DNA from: Desulfosarcina alkanivorans
GTDB lineage: Bacteria > Desulfobacterota > Desulfobacteria > Desulfobacterales > Desulfosarcinaceae
Direction of reading: 5' to 3'
Assembly: GCF_009688945.1 (NCBI RefSeq)
Contig: NZ_AP021874.1
Span: 496,001-560,000, forward strand
DNA length: 64,000 nt
The position numbers and the translations under genes were made by a program. Under the pieces are notes generated by a model. The model was given only the letters and a program-made list of their open reading frames with translations, was not told where the DNA came from and did not search any database. Below are positions 54,419 to 61,870 of this stretch, piece by piece (position 1 is the stretch's first letter; the number at the start of each line of letters is the position of its first letter).

Positions 54419-56146
54419 TTGGAAACCACGAAGCGATGCTTCCGTGTGGACCGGCGGCAGATCAGCTATGTCAAATTCATTCTGGAGGCCTATGACAACG
54501 TGGCCGTCATGTCCACCCTGGATTCCCGTGAGGCCGTGATTCAGGTCACGATCGCTCCGGGCTGCGAAACCATGGTGGACGGCATCATTCAGGGCCTGGC
54601 CGGCGAAATCGGCGTGATGCCGGTAGAAGGTGCACCGGCGGCCGGCATGTCTGGTAAACAGGCAATCCGGATGCCGGACAAAATGAAACAGGTGGAAATT
54701 GAACCGAAGGGGTCGCTATTCCAAATGAAGGAGAAACTGCTTTATATCAGTACCATCGGCTGTCAGATGAACGTTTACGACGCCAATCAGATCGCCGGTG
54801 TACTGGCACCGATGGGATATACCGGAACCGACACCATCGAATCGGCGGACATGGTGATTGTCAACACCTGCACGATTCGTGAAAAAGCCGAGCAGAAAGC
54901 CTTCAGTTTTCTCGGGCGGCTGGCCAAAATCAAATCCGCCAACCCGTCGCTGATCGTTGCGGTGGGGGGGTGCGTGGCCCAGCAGGAAGGCGATGCCATT
55001 TTAAAACGTATGCCTCACGTGGATCTGGTGTTCGGGACCCATGCCATCTTCCGGCTGCCGGAGATGGTCCGGCGTATCGAGTCGTCCCGGTGCCGCATCG
55101 TCGACGTGCGCATGTCGGACACCATTGAATTCGATGCCCCGGTGGACGGCCCGCTGACCGACGGTCAGATTTCCGCATTCGTCACCATCATGCGCGGCTG
55201 CGACAACTACTGCACCTATTGTGTGGTGCCCCACGTTCGCGGACGGGAGGCCAGCCGCCATCCGGACCGCATCCTCGAAGAGATCCGGATGCGGGTGGAC
55301 CGGGGCGTGCGTGAAGTGACCCTGCTGGGGCAAAATGTCAACAGCTACGGTAACAAGGAAGGTTTATGCAGCTTTTCCGAATTGCTGGCGCGGGTGAACG
55401 GCATCGAGGACCTGGGCCGTATCCGTTTTACCACCTCGCACCCCAAGGACCTTTCCGATGAGCTGATTGACGCGTTCGGCCGTCTGGAGAAGCTTTGCCA
55501 CCACATGCACCTGCCGGTTCAGTCCGGCGACGATGAAATATTGAAACGCATGAACCGCAGATACACCCGCAGCGCTTACCTCGAGAAGATCGACCGGCTC
55601 AGGGCGGTATGCCCCGACATTGCCGTGACTTCGGATTTCATCGTGGGGTTTCCCGGTGAAACGGACCGCCAGTTTCAGGCCACCCTGGACCTGATCGAAA
55701 CCGTCCGCTATGACGGGGTCTTCGCCTTTATGTACTCGGATCGACCCAATGCCCCGGCCACCGCCTTTTCCGGCAAAATCGACGAACCCACCAAAAAGCG
55801 GCGCCTGCAGGCGCTCCTGGATCTTCAGGGACGCATCACACGGGAGAAGCACCAGGCCATGGTCGGGCAGATCCGCCGTATTCTGGTGGAGGGGCCCGGC
55901 CGGGAGATGGAATCCGGGGACGCGGACATGGCATCCTCCCGGGTGCAATGGACCGGCCGCTCCTCATCGAACCACATCATTCATTTTGCCGTGCCGGAGG
56001 CCCAGCGGGATAAGAAAGAACTGTTGACAGGGGCATTTGCGGATATCATGATAGAAGGTGCTTACGCCCACTCGCTGAGGGGGCGCTTGATAGACGGTCC
56101 GATAATGGCCACACCGGGAAAAGGAGAAACCAGCGTTGCTGCATAA
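54419..56146 (+). CDS. miaB: tRNA-2-methylthio-N6-dimethylallyladenosine synthase MiaB, with N-terminal DUF4911 domain
   Basis: MiaB is a radical SAM methylthiotransferase acting on A37 of tRNAs reading UNN codons. Residues about 103-575 are a full MiaB: Cys115, Cys151 and Cys185 for the auxiliary cluster, CDNYCTYC (261-268) for the SAM cluster, and a C-terminal TRAM domain. Residues 1-70 (VDRRQISYVKFILEAYDNVA, STLDSREAV) match DUF4911, usually a separate small gene just upstream. Start is TTG at 54419 or GTG at 54446; an internal ATG at 54725 would give MiaB alone. Confidence 0.93.
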   Translation: METTKRCFRVDRRQISYVKFILEAYDNVAVMSTLDSREAVIQVTIAPGCETMVDGIIQGLAGEIGVMPVEGAPAAGMSGKQAIRMPDKMKQVEIEPKGSLFQMKEKLLYISTIGCQMNVYDANQIAGVLAPMGYTGTDTIESADMVIVNTCTIREKAEQKAFSFLGRLAKIKSANPSLIVAVGGCVAQQEGDAILKRMPHVDLVFGTHAIFRLPEMVRRIESSRCRIVDVRMSDTIEFDAPVDGPLTDGQISAFVTIMRGCDNYCTYCVVPHVRGREASRHPDRILEEIRMRVDRGVREVTLLGQNVNSYGNKEGLCSFSELLARVNGIEDLGRIRFTTSHPKDLSDELIDAFGRLEKLCHHMHLPVQSGDDEILKRMNRRYTRSAYLEKIDRLRAVCPDIAVTSDFIVGFPGETDRQFQATLDLIETVRYDGVFAFMYSDRPNAPATAFSGKIDEPTKKRRLQALLDLQGRITREKHQAMVGQIRRILVEGPGREMESGDADMASSRVQWTGRSSSNHIIHFAVPEAQRDKKELLTGAFADIMIEGAYAHSLRGRLIDGPIMATPGKGETSVAA

Positions 56147-56630
56147 GGTAAATATTGCGGGTCTGGCCATGGATCCGGCTTCCAACACGCCCATCATTCT
56201 TCTGAAAACCGAGGACGGGGACAAGACCCTGCCCATCTGGATCGGACTGCTGGAGGCAACCTCCATTGCCTCCGCGCTTCAGGAAATCCAGTTTGATCGC
56301 CCCATGACCCATGACCTGTTCAAAAACCTGGCCCAGGTGCTCAATGTGCATATCAGCCGGATCGACATCTGTGACCTGAAGGACAACACCTTTTTCGCAG
56401 AAATCCATTTTGAATCCGAAGAGCGTTCGTTTACCATGGATGCCCGCCCCAGCGATGCCATTGCGCTGGCACTGCGTTACCACGCCCCCATTTTCGTCGA
56501 TGAACGCGTCATGGAGAAATCTAAGGTCGGCAAATCCGGAGAGGCGCTGGACGACAGCGAAGAGGGAAAGAAGTGGGCCGACTATCTCGAAAAACTGTCC
56601 CCCGAGGATTTTGGAAAGTACAAAGTCTGA
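56136..56630 (+). CDS. bifunctional nuclease family protein
   Basis: A 164-residue BFN/DUF151 protein (VNIAGLAMDPASNTPIILLKTEDGDKTLPIWIG, RPMTHDLFKNLAQ, MDARPSDAIALALRYHAPIFVDE). Plant members show nuclease activity on DNA and RNA; bacterial function is unsettled. A short acidic C-terminal extension (about 135-164) follows the domain. The TTG start at 56136 overlaps the end of miaB by 11 bp and has AAAAGGAGA upstream, so it is translationally coupled to miaB. Confidence 0.9.
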   Translation: MLHKVNIAGLAMDPASNTPIILLKTEDGDKTLPIWIGLLEATSIASALQEIQFDRPMTHDLFKNLAQVLNVHISRIDICDLKDNTFFAEIHFESEERSFTMDARPSDAIALALRYHAPIFVDERVMEKSKVGKSGEALDDSEEGKKWADYLEKLSPEDFGKYKV

Positions 56631-56636
56631 CCGTCC

Positions 56637-56749
56637 CGTAAAAAGTCCGATATCTGCGTCAGGCTTCATCCCTCGCCACTGCGGCGTTGCCTACGCAGGC
56701 CTCTTATCATTTCTCGGAATTCGCAAGCCTTGATCTCGAACTGTTTACG
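56637..56749. repeat. 113-bp palindromic element with terminal inverted repeats
   Basis: The ends CGTAAAAAGTCCGATATC (56637-56654) and GATCTCGAACTGTTTACG (56732-56749) are inverted copies with 15 of 18 positions matching. A central GCCT-ACGC-AGGC palindrome lies near 56689-56700. It falls just after the bifunctional nuclease stop and has no coding potential. I recall very similar sequence as a dispersed element in Desulfosarcina-type genomes, but cannot verify that here. It may be a MITE-like or REP-like element and could also act as a terminator. Confidence 0.6.
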
Positions 56750-56807
56750 AAACTGTTTGAAAACCGCTTTCCCCGACTCGCGCCGGCAGGTCCTCCCGGC
56801 GCGGAAT

Positions 56808-58007
56808 TCAATAGGTAAAACACCCGTTCTCGTATACGGTCGTCCGCTGACCGTCCGCCAGGTGTGCCACCACCCGTTTTTTTTCCGTGTTGACCAGGTC
56901 CCAGTGTAGCGCCGAGTCGTTAAACCCCAGTCGTGTTTTTTCCGCCCTGGTGAGCGACTGCACATCTCCGCTGAAGGTGTCCGCGTAGCTGGCCCCAAGG
57001 GCCACATGACAATTCCCCCAGCGGCCGCCGAAATTTTCATCGAAAAGGGTATTGGCCATGAACCGGTTGATTTTGGAAAAACGCCGATCCGTCAATGAAA
57101 ATTCGCCCAGCCGGGAGGCGCCGCGGTCCATCTTCAGCTGCTTTTTGACGAACGCGGCGCCGGATTCGGATGAGACCGCCACCGCCACCCCTTTTTCAAA
57201 AGTCAGCTTCACGCCTTTGACCAGGTTCCCGCTGCGGTACGACGGCTGATCGGCAAAATACACACCGCTGGTTCCCCGCCAGTCCGGGGAGACAAACAGT
57301 TCGAAGCTGGGGATGTTGTGCCCCGAGATCCCGATCCATTGCCGCTGCTCGCCCGGGGTGATCTTCAGGTCGACGTTGGCCGACTCCACGTGGTAGTATT
57401 TCACCGACATGCTGTTCAACCAGCGTTTTATCCGGGCGGCATTCCTGAATACTTCTTTCCAGTGCACCACGGGTTCACGGCGGTTGAGGTAACAGGCGCT
57501 GACGATCTGCTTGGCGTAGTCCTCATGGGACAGGCCGGCGTGGTGGGCCAGTTCAGGGGTGGGGAGCATACACAGGGTCCAGCCGAAGAGACCGGCCTGC
57601 TCGCGTTCTTCGAGAATATCCCGCAAAAACTTTTTGGCCAGGGTGAACCGGCTGATCTTCTTGGGGTCGATGGCGCTCAAATGGGTAAGGGACGCCGGGG
57701 CGTGGAGGAAAATGGAACCATTGAGGCTGCGGTACAGTTCCGCTTCGCCGGGCGGGTCGAAAACCAGTTGGCGGCGATTGGCCAGGCCGAAGAAATTTTT
57801 TTCCATTTCCGGGGTCGGGTTCATGCGGCGTACCGGGTTCATCCCCATTTCCAGAAGCCGGCGCTCAAGAATCTCCGCCAGGCGAATCGCATCGAGGTTA
57901 AAGCGCACCAGGATCACATCCCCTTTTTTGTAGGGCCTGCTCCTGGCGGTACGGAGCCCCCACAGCAAGACCTCGGCGTATCTTTTCAGTTGCGTATCGG
58001 TGAGCAT
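56808..58007 (-). CDS. M29 family aminopeptidase
   Basis: A 399-residue thermophilic-type (AmpS/PepS, M29) metallo-aminopeptidase. It has the N-terminal KGDVILVRF segment, ISGHNIPSFELFVSPD, GVKLTFEKG, a GEFSLTD segment and the C-terminal CHVALGASY and LHWDLV blocks that supply metal ligands in the family. Some ligands are hard to confirm by eye, so activity is likely but not proven. It follows the 83-residue gene by 17 bp; both read on the minus strand. Confidence 0.85.
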   Translation of the reverse strand: MLTDTQLKRYAEVLLWGLRTARSRPYKKGDVILVRFNLDAIRLAEILERRLLEMGMNPVRRMNPTPEMEKNFFGLANRRQLVFDPPGEAELYRSLNGSIFLHAPASLTHLSAIDPKKISRFTLAKKFLRDILEEREQAGLFGWTLCMLPTPELAHHAGLSHEDYAKQIVSACYLNRREPVVHWKEVFRNAARIKRWLNSMSVKYYHVESANVDLKITPGEQRQWIGISGHNIPSFELFVSPDWRGTSGVYFADQPSYRSGNLVKGVKLTFEKGVAVAVSSESGAAFVKKQLKMDRGASRLGEFSLTDRRFSKINRFMANTLFDENFGGRWGNCHVALGASYADTFSGDVQSLTRAEKTRLGFNDSALHWDLVNTEKKRVVAHLADGQRTTVYENGCFTY

Positions 58008-58024
58008 GTGATCTCCCTCGGGTT

Positions 58025-58276
58025 TCAGTGGTTGTCCTTTAGAAAATAGCGGTGGTATTCCGGTTCAGAGAGGTGTTTTCGCAGCAGTCCGGAAAGCAGG
58101 TCAAAAATGGATTGTCGTTCTTCGTCGGTAAGCCGCTTTCGCAGCAGGGCCATCAACTGATCGTCGGAAAATTTCTGCAGGTAGTAGATTACGGTATCCA
58201 TGTCGGATTCCCGGTTGAGGCCGAACCCGATAAAGCCTTCGAATTCCTCGATAAATCGGTGCGCATGTGCTGCCAT
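58025..58276 (-). CDS. small conserved-looking cytoplasmic protein
   Basis: An 83-residue, charged helical protein (AHRFIEEFEGFIGFGLNRES, then MALLRKRLTDEERQSIFDLL). The ATG at 58276 has AGGAAAC upstream and is preferred to the frame start at 58315. It has no membrane segment. It precedes the M29 aminopeptidase by 17 bp. Function unknown. Confidence 0.7.
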   Translation of the reverse strand: MAAHAHRFIEEFEGFIGFGLNRESDMDTVIYYLQKFSDDQLMALLRKRLTDEERQSIFDLLSGLLRKHLSEPEYHRYFLKDNH

Positions 58277-58623
58277 GGTGTTTCCTGCCGGTTGTGTTGA
58301 AAGATGGGCGTACAATAGTTGAAAATACCGGAGAGGTCAACTCGGGCGGAACGCCAGGACCGGCCGGCCCACGCCCGCGGGCAGCGAATGGGCCGGGCCG
58401 CATCCCTGACGGATGGCAGCGGCAGGATCGTCAATGCATCCGGCCCCGCGCCTCAGGGGATACCGCGCCAGTCGTCCGCATGCGCGCTGCAATTGCGCCT
58501 GCCATGACAAACCGCGGAATTGGGGTTGATGTCAAATGCCCTTTTGGTTTATAGAGAGGTAAATTCATTGGGCATTTATAAACCCCTCACAATCGGATCA
58601 ACGGATGCGGCGGAGGCACGGGC
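58277..58623. other. divergent intergenic region upstream of the LysM gene
   Basis: The first 230 bp are GC-rich and show nothing I can assign. The last 100 bp carry a possible promoter (58526-58553) and two interleaved perfect 8-bp inverted repeats: AAATGCCC (58534-58541) with GGGCATTT (58570-58577), and GGTTTATA (58546-58553) with TATAAACC (58577-58584). Confidence 0.45.
58526..58553 (+). promoter_or_regulatory. possible sigma70 promoter for the LysM gene
   Basis: TTGATG (58526-58531) and TTTATA (58548-58553) are 16 bp apart, about 70 bp upstream of the LysM gene. Its -10 region overlaps one arm of an 8-bp inverted repeat, which would suit control by a repressor. Confidence 0.4.
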
Positions 58624-59313
58624 ATGAAGTGGAAGGATGACGGCAGTGGAAAAGATGTAAATCCCGATGGGAGCGATCCCTATTACGAAGATGACGGCTA
58701 CGCCGCTTTCAAGGAAAAAGGGATTCAAAAAAAAGGGATTTTATCTGGTAATCCGGTTCGTTACCTCTACTGGGGATTGGGTATCGCCGTCGTTGCCGGC
58801 GTCGTACTGCTGGTGATGCTGCTGTTTTCCAACATCAACGAACCCGCAGACCTGGCACGAATCAACGAACTTGAACAGAAAATCGAGAGCCTGGAGAAGC
58901 GTCTGGAAAAAATTGACGGGGTGGATGAGAAAGTGACCCGGATCTGGGAGCAGGCCAAGTCTTTTGAGAAGTTCAAAACCCGGTTCGATCGATCGGAAGC
59001 GTCCATGTCGCTGAGAATGGACCACCTGGCCATGAGCCTGGATGCCCTGCAAAAGAAAACCGATGAAACCTTGAAGAGGGTCGACCTCATCGAAAAGGCG
59101 CCCGCACCGGTCAGCCCGCCGCCGGTCAAGCAAACAGCGGTCAAAAAACCTTCGTCGCCAAAAGTCCATACCGTGGCGGCCGGCGATACCCTTTACAACA
59201 TCAGCCGGCGCTATGATCTTTCTGTGGAAGAACTGAGAGCCATCAACAAATTGAAAAAAGGGGCGGTGCTTCATGTGGGACAGACGCTCATGGTGAGTCG
59301 CCCGGGAGATTGA
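58624..59313 (+). CDS. LysM domain membrane protein with coiled coil
   Basis: A 229-residue bitopic protein: an acidic cytoplasmic N-terminus (1-45), one transmembrane helix (about 47-70), a coiled-coil-like stretch of heptads (INELEQKIESLEKRLEKIDG, about 80-165), a Pro-rich linker, and a C-terminal LysM domain (about 180-226; HTVAAGDTLYNISRRYDLSV). LysM binds N-acetylglucosamine polymers, so this would tether the inner membrane to peptidoglycan. It has no catalytic domain. Confidence 0.88.
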   Translation: MKWKDDGSGKDVNPDGSDPYYEDDGYAAFKEKGIQKKGILSGNPVRYLYWGLGIAVVAGVVLLVMLLFSNINEPADLARINELEQKIESLEKRLEKIDGVDEKVTRIWEQAKSFEKFKTRFDRSEASMSLRMDHLAMSLDALQKKTDETLKRVDLIEKAPAPVSPPPVKQTAVKKPSSPKVHTVAAGDTLYNISRRYDLSVEELRAINKLKKGAVLHVGQTLMVSRPGD

Positions 59314-59381
59314 GAGACCTGGCCGGTTTGGCCGGTTGTCCTGCGGCGCCCTTAAACCCAGACGGAGAAACAGAACCTTCC

Positions 59382-59840
59382 ATGAATGACTATTTTGCCC
59401 GTTTCAGCGAATCCCCCGCCAGCTTCAAGAAAAGTTTTTACATGTTGGTCGTGGCCTGGATCTGCCATCCGGTTTTCATCTATTCCATATTCTGGGCCAG
59501 GGACGCGGTTGCCGGATCGGATAAAGATATCATGAAGATGGCCATTGTCAGCATCTGCCTGTGCTTTCTGCTTTTCCTGATCAAGAAATGGGCCCGTGCC
59601 CTTGTGGTCGTTGGGAACGCCTTTATCCTCATCAACGACTTTTTTTATTTTTTTATTACTTCGCAGCATACGATTTCAACCATCCTTTGCGTGACGGTGG
59701 TGTTGTTTACCATTATGGGGACCTATTGGCTTTTCGTGAAAGACTCCCGTGATTATTTCACCCGCGTCAATCCGAAACAGGAACCGCCTGAAACCCCGGG
59801 GACGGGGACCGGGCCATCGCACCGCCGTCCATCGAAATGA
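59382..59840 (+). CDS. four-helix integral membrane protein, unknown function
   Basis: A 152-residue protein with four hydrophobic helices (about 21-40, 51-66, 71-91 and 96-117) and a polar, proline-rich C-terminal tail. No charged residues suggest transport or catalysis. I use ATG 59382; a TTG at 59310 overlapping the LysM gene stop would lengthen it by 24 residues. It follows the LysM protein gene and may act with it. Confidence 0.7.
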   Translation: MNDYFARFSESPASFKKSFYMLVVAWICHPVFIYSIFWARDAVAGSDKDIMKMAIVSICLCFLLFLIKKWARALVVVGNAFILINDFFYFFITSQHTISTILCVTVVLFTIMGTYWLFVKDSRDYFTRVNPKQEPPETPGTGTGPSHRRPSK

Positions 59841-60011
59841 CAAGACATTGCCGATTGTTCCCGCCTGGCAGAGAATCGGTTTCGCCGTGCTGCGCCCGAC
59901 TGCCAGTGCCGTCCGGTGGCTGATCCGAAGGCAGCCGGGAGAATTGGCTTGACAATGGAGGGCGGAAAGATTAACAGCTCATAATCGAGCATATGCTATA
60001 TTGGAGGGCTC

Positions 60012-60428
60012 ATGGGAAGACCCAGAAAAGACAGACTCGTCGCATTCAATCCTAAAATCAGCTTTTTCAAGCCACGGGGCATCCCCATGGTTGACCTTGC
60101 CGAGGTGTGCATTACTGTGGATGAACGGGAAGCACTCCGGCTTGCCGACCTGGACGGGTTGTCCCATGAAGATTCCGGGCAATGCATGGGTGTGTCGCGG
60201 GCGACTTTCGGTCGAATTCTCCACAAGGCGAGACAGACCGTCGCCGATGCGCTGATTAACGGAAAAGCCATTAAAGTCGATGGCGGTAACTACAAAATGG
60301 TTGATGAAAAACGCCAGTTCTTATGCCGAAAATGCCACCATCAGTGGGATGAACCACTGGGTACCGGTCGGCCGGAATCCTGCCCGGAGTGCGGACAGGA
60401 TGACTTCCACCGTTTTCTGGGACAGTAG
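60012..60428 (+). CDS. DUF134 family DNA-binding protein with zinc ribbon
   Basis: The 138-residue protein has an N-terminal DUF134 helix-turn-helix domain (MGRPRKDRLV, ITVDEREALRLADLDGLSHE, QCMGVSRATFGRILHKAR) and a C-terminal zinc ribbon with four cysteines (CRKCHHQWDE, CPECGQDD). DUF134 proteins are regulators often linked to Mrp and NifX/NifB-type iron-sulfur or molybdenum handling genes. Here mrp follows 112 bp downstream, consistent with that link. GGAGGGCTC precedes the ATG. Confidence 0.9.
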   Translation: MGRPRKDRLVAFNPKISFFKPRGIPMVDLAEVCITVDEREALRLADLDGLSHEDSGQCMGVSRATFGRILHKARQTVADALINGKAIKVDGGNYKMVDEKRQFLCRKCHHQWDEPLGTGRPESCPECGQDDFHRFLGQ

Positions 60429-60540
60429 ACGACCGAACCGGTTCGACAGCAGTTTTGGGTCGGCCGCATTCCTGAAGCATCCGGCGGGTGCCGGGGCAAG
60501 AAGCGGCTGTCAATGGGCTGGCCTGACTTGGAGATGAAAC

Positions 60541-61386
60541 ATGGTAGAAATTCAAAGCAGCATGGAAACCGCGAAACAGCAGGCCAACCCGCAGGCTCAG
60601 CGAGACGCCGAGGTCAAGGGAACGCTGGGCCGCATCAAGCATAAATTCATTATCATGAGCGGGAAGGGCGGTGTCGGTAAAACCAGCACCTCCGTAAACC
60701 TTTCCCTGGCCCTGGCCGCATTGGGCCACCAGGTGGGAATCATGGATGTGGATCTTCATGGTCCCGATGTTCCCCGGATGCTGGGACTGGCGGGCATGCT
60801 CGACCTGGGACCCAACCGGAAACTCAACCCCATGCGGTATTCGGAAAACCTGGGTGCCGTTTCCATCGAGTCCCTGACGCCAACCAAGGACGAGGCCATC
60901 ATCTGGCGCGGGCCGGTCAAATTTTCCGCCATCCAGCAGTTTATCGGCGACGTGGAATGGGGGAATCTGGACTTTCTGCTCATCGACGCCCCTCCGGGAA
61001 CCGGCGATGAACCATTGACGGTTGCCCAGACCATTCCCGATGCCAAAGCCATCATTGTCACCACGCCTCAGGAGGTTTCCCTGGCAGATGTCAGGAAATC
61101 CATTAATTTCTGCAAGGTTGTCAAGATGGAGATATTCGGGCTCATCGAGAACATGAGCGGATTTGCCTGTCCCCACTGTCAGTCGGTTATTGACCTGTTT
61201 GGCTCCGGGGGCGGTGAAAAAACGGCTGTTTCAGCAGGCATTCCTTTTCTGGGAAGGATTCCCTTCGACCAGAAAATGGTGGAATGCGGAGACGCCGGGG
61301 TCTCCTATCAGAAACAGCACAAAGACACCCCGGTGTCCGATGCATTCAGGGACGTGGCCCAGAAAATGGCCCTTCTGCTGAGCTAA
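60541..61386 (+). CDS. mrp: Mrp/NBP35 family ATP-binding iron-sulfur carrier
   Basis: A 281-residue P-loop protein that carries and delivers [4Fe-4S] clusters. It has the deviant Walker A GKGGVGKTS (41-49), MDVDLHGPDVPRMLG, LIDAPPGTGDEPLTVAQ and a C-terminal CPHC pair in FACPHCQSVIDLFG that bridges a cluster between subunits. There is no N-terminal DUF59 domain, so it is the short form. Start ATG at 60541 with GGAG upstream. Confidence 0.94.
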   Translation: MVEIQSSMETAKQQANPQAQRDAEVKGTLGRIKHKFIIMSGKGGVGKTSTSVNLSLALAALGHQVGIMDVDLHGPDVPRMLGLAGMLDLGPNRKLNPMRYSENLGAVSIESLTPTKDEAIIWRGPVKFSAIQQFIGDVEWGNLDFLLIDAPPGTGDEPLTVAQTIPDAKAIIVTTPQEVSLADVRKSINFCKVVKMEIFGLIENMSGFACPHCQSVIDLFGSGGGEKTAVSAGIPFLGRIPFDQKMVECGDAGVSYQKQHKDTPVSDAFRDVAQKMALLLS

Positions 61387-61428
61387 GGCCCCCATCGATT
61401 CAACTGGCCATTCCGGCTTTTTGCACCT

Positions 61429-61479
61429 GTCCGGCCGCAACGCCGGCCGGACGGTCCTGCACCCCCTGTCGAGGGGGTG
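61429..61479 (+). terminator. two tandem hairpins downstream of mrp
   Basis: Two perfect 8-bp stems stand back to back: 61429-61436 with 61445-61452, and 61460-61467 with 61472-61479. No T-run follows, so termination would not be classical; they may protect the mrp transcript or stop transcription with Rho. Confidence 0.4.
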
Positions 61480-61742
61480 CTGCAACCCGCATTCGACATG
61501 GAATCCGGTGCCATCTGAACCCGAACGGTTGATGGTGCCGGAATGGCATCTTCGGTCAATCGCTTCGTTCCTTCTCCCTTCCCTTCAGTCTCCCGGATGG
61601 CCGGGACATTTTCCTCACGGCCTTGCGCCACTGCCGTTACAACGGACGGTGGCCGCTGACCACGGTGCCGGACCGGGGTCGCCAGGTGGCCCCGGAGTTG
61701 TATAACATACTTGAATAAAATGATATCACGGTCAGCCGGAAG

Positions 61743-61771
61743 TTGACATGGACGCGTGTTGATGCTTTAAT
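61743..61771 (+). promoter_or_regulatory. putative sigma70 promoter for the DUF294 gene
   Basis: A perfect TTGACA (61743-61748) is followed after 17 bp by TTTAAT (61766-61771), about 100 bp upstream of the ATG at 61871. This is among the strongest promoter matches in the window. Confidence 0.6.
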
Positions 61772-61870
61772 TACCCATGTTTTCGACCGGTGATCCAAGA
61801 CGTGGTCCTTGTAAACAACCGCACCCGCACATTCCGGAACCCTTTACCTTTTCCCAAAGGAATGACCCCA

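Larger units (their letters stand above)
61387..61870. other. intergenic region with paired hairpins and a promoter
   Basis: This 484-bp interval follows mrp. It holds two adjacent perfect hairpins, GTCCGGCC/GGCCGGAC (61429-61436 and 61445-61452) and CACCCCCT/AGGGGGTG (61460-61467 and 61472-61479), and a good promoter at 61743-61771. I do not accept the short open frames in it as genes. Confidence 0.55.

Noticed and set aside
54230..54419. N-terminal extension of recJ to 54419
   Set aside because: The extra 63 residues are Ser/Arg-rich with no RecJ similarity and overlap the putative leader of the divergent miaB gene.
61421..61705. 94-codon open frame after mrp
   Set aside because: It spans the two hairpins, has no ribosome binding site and no family features.
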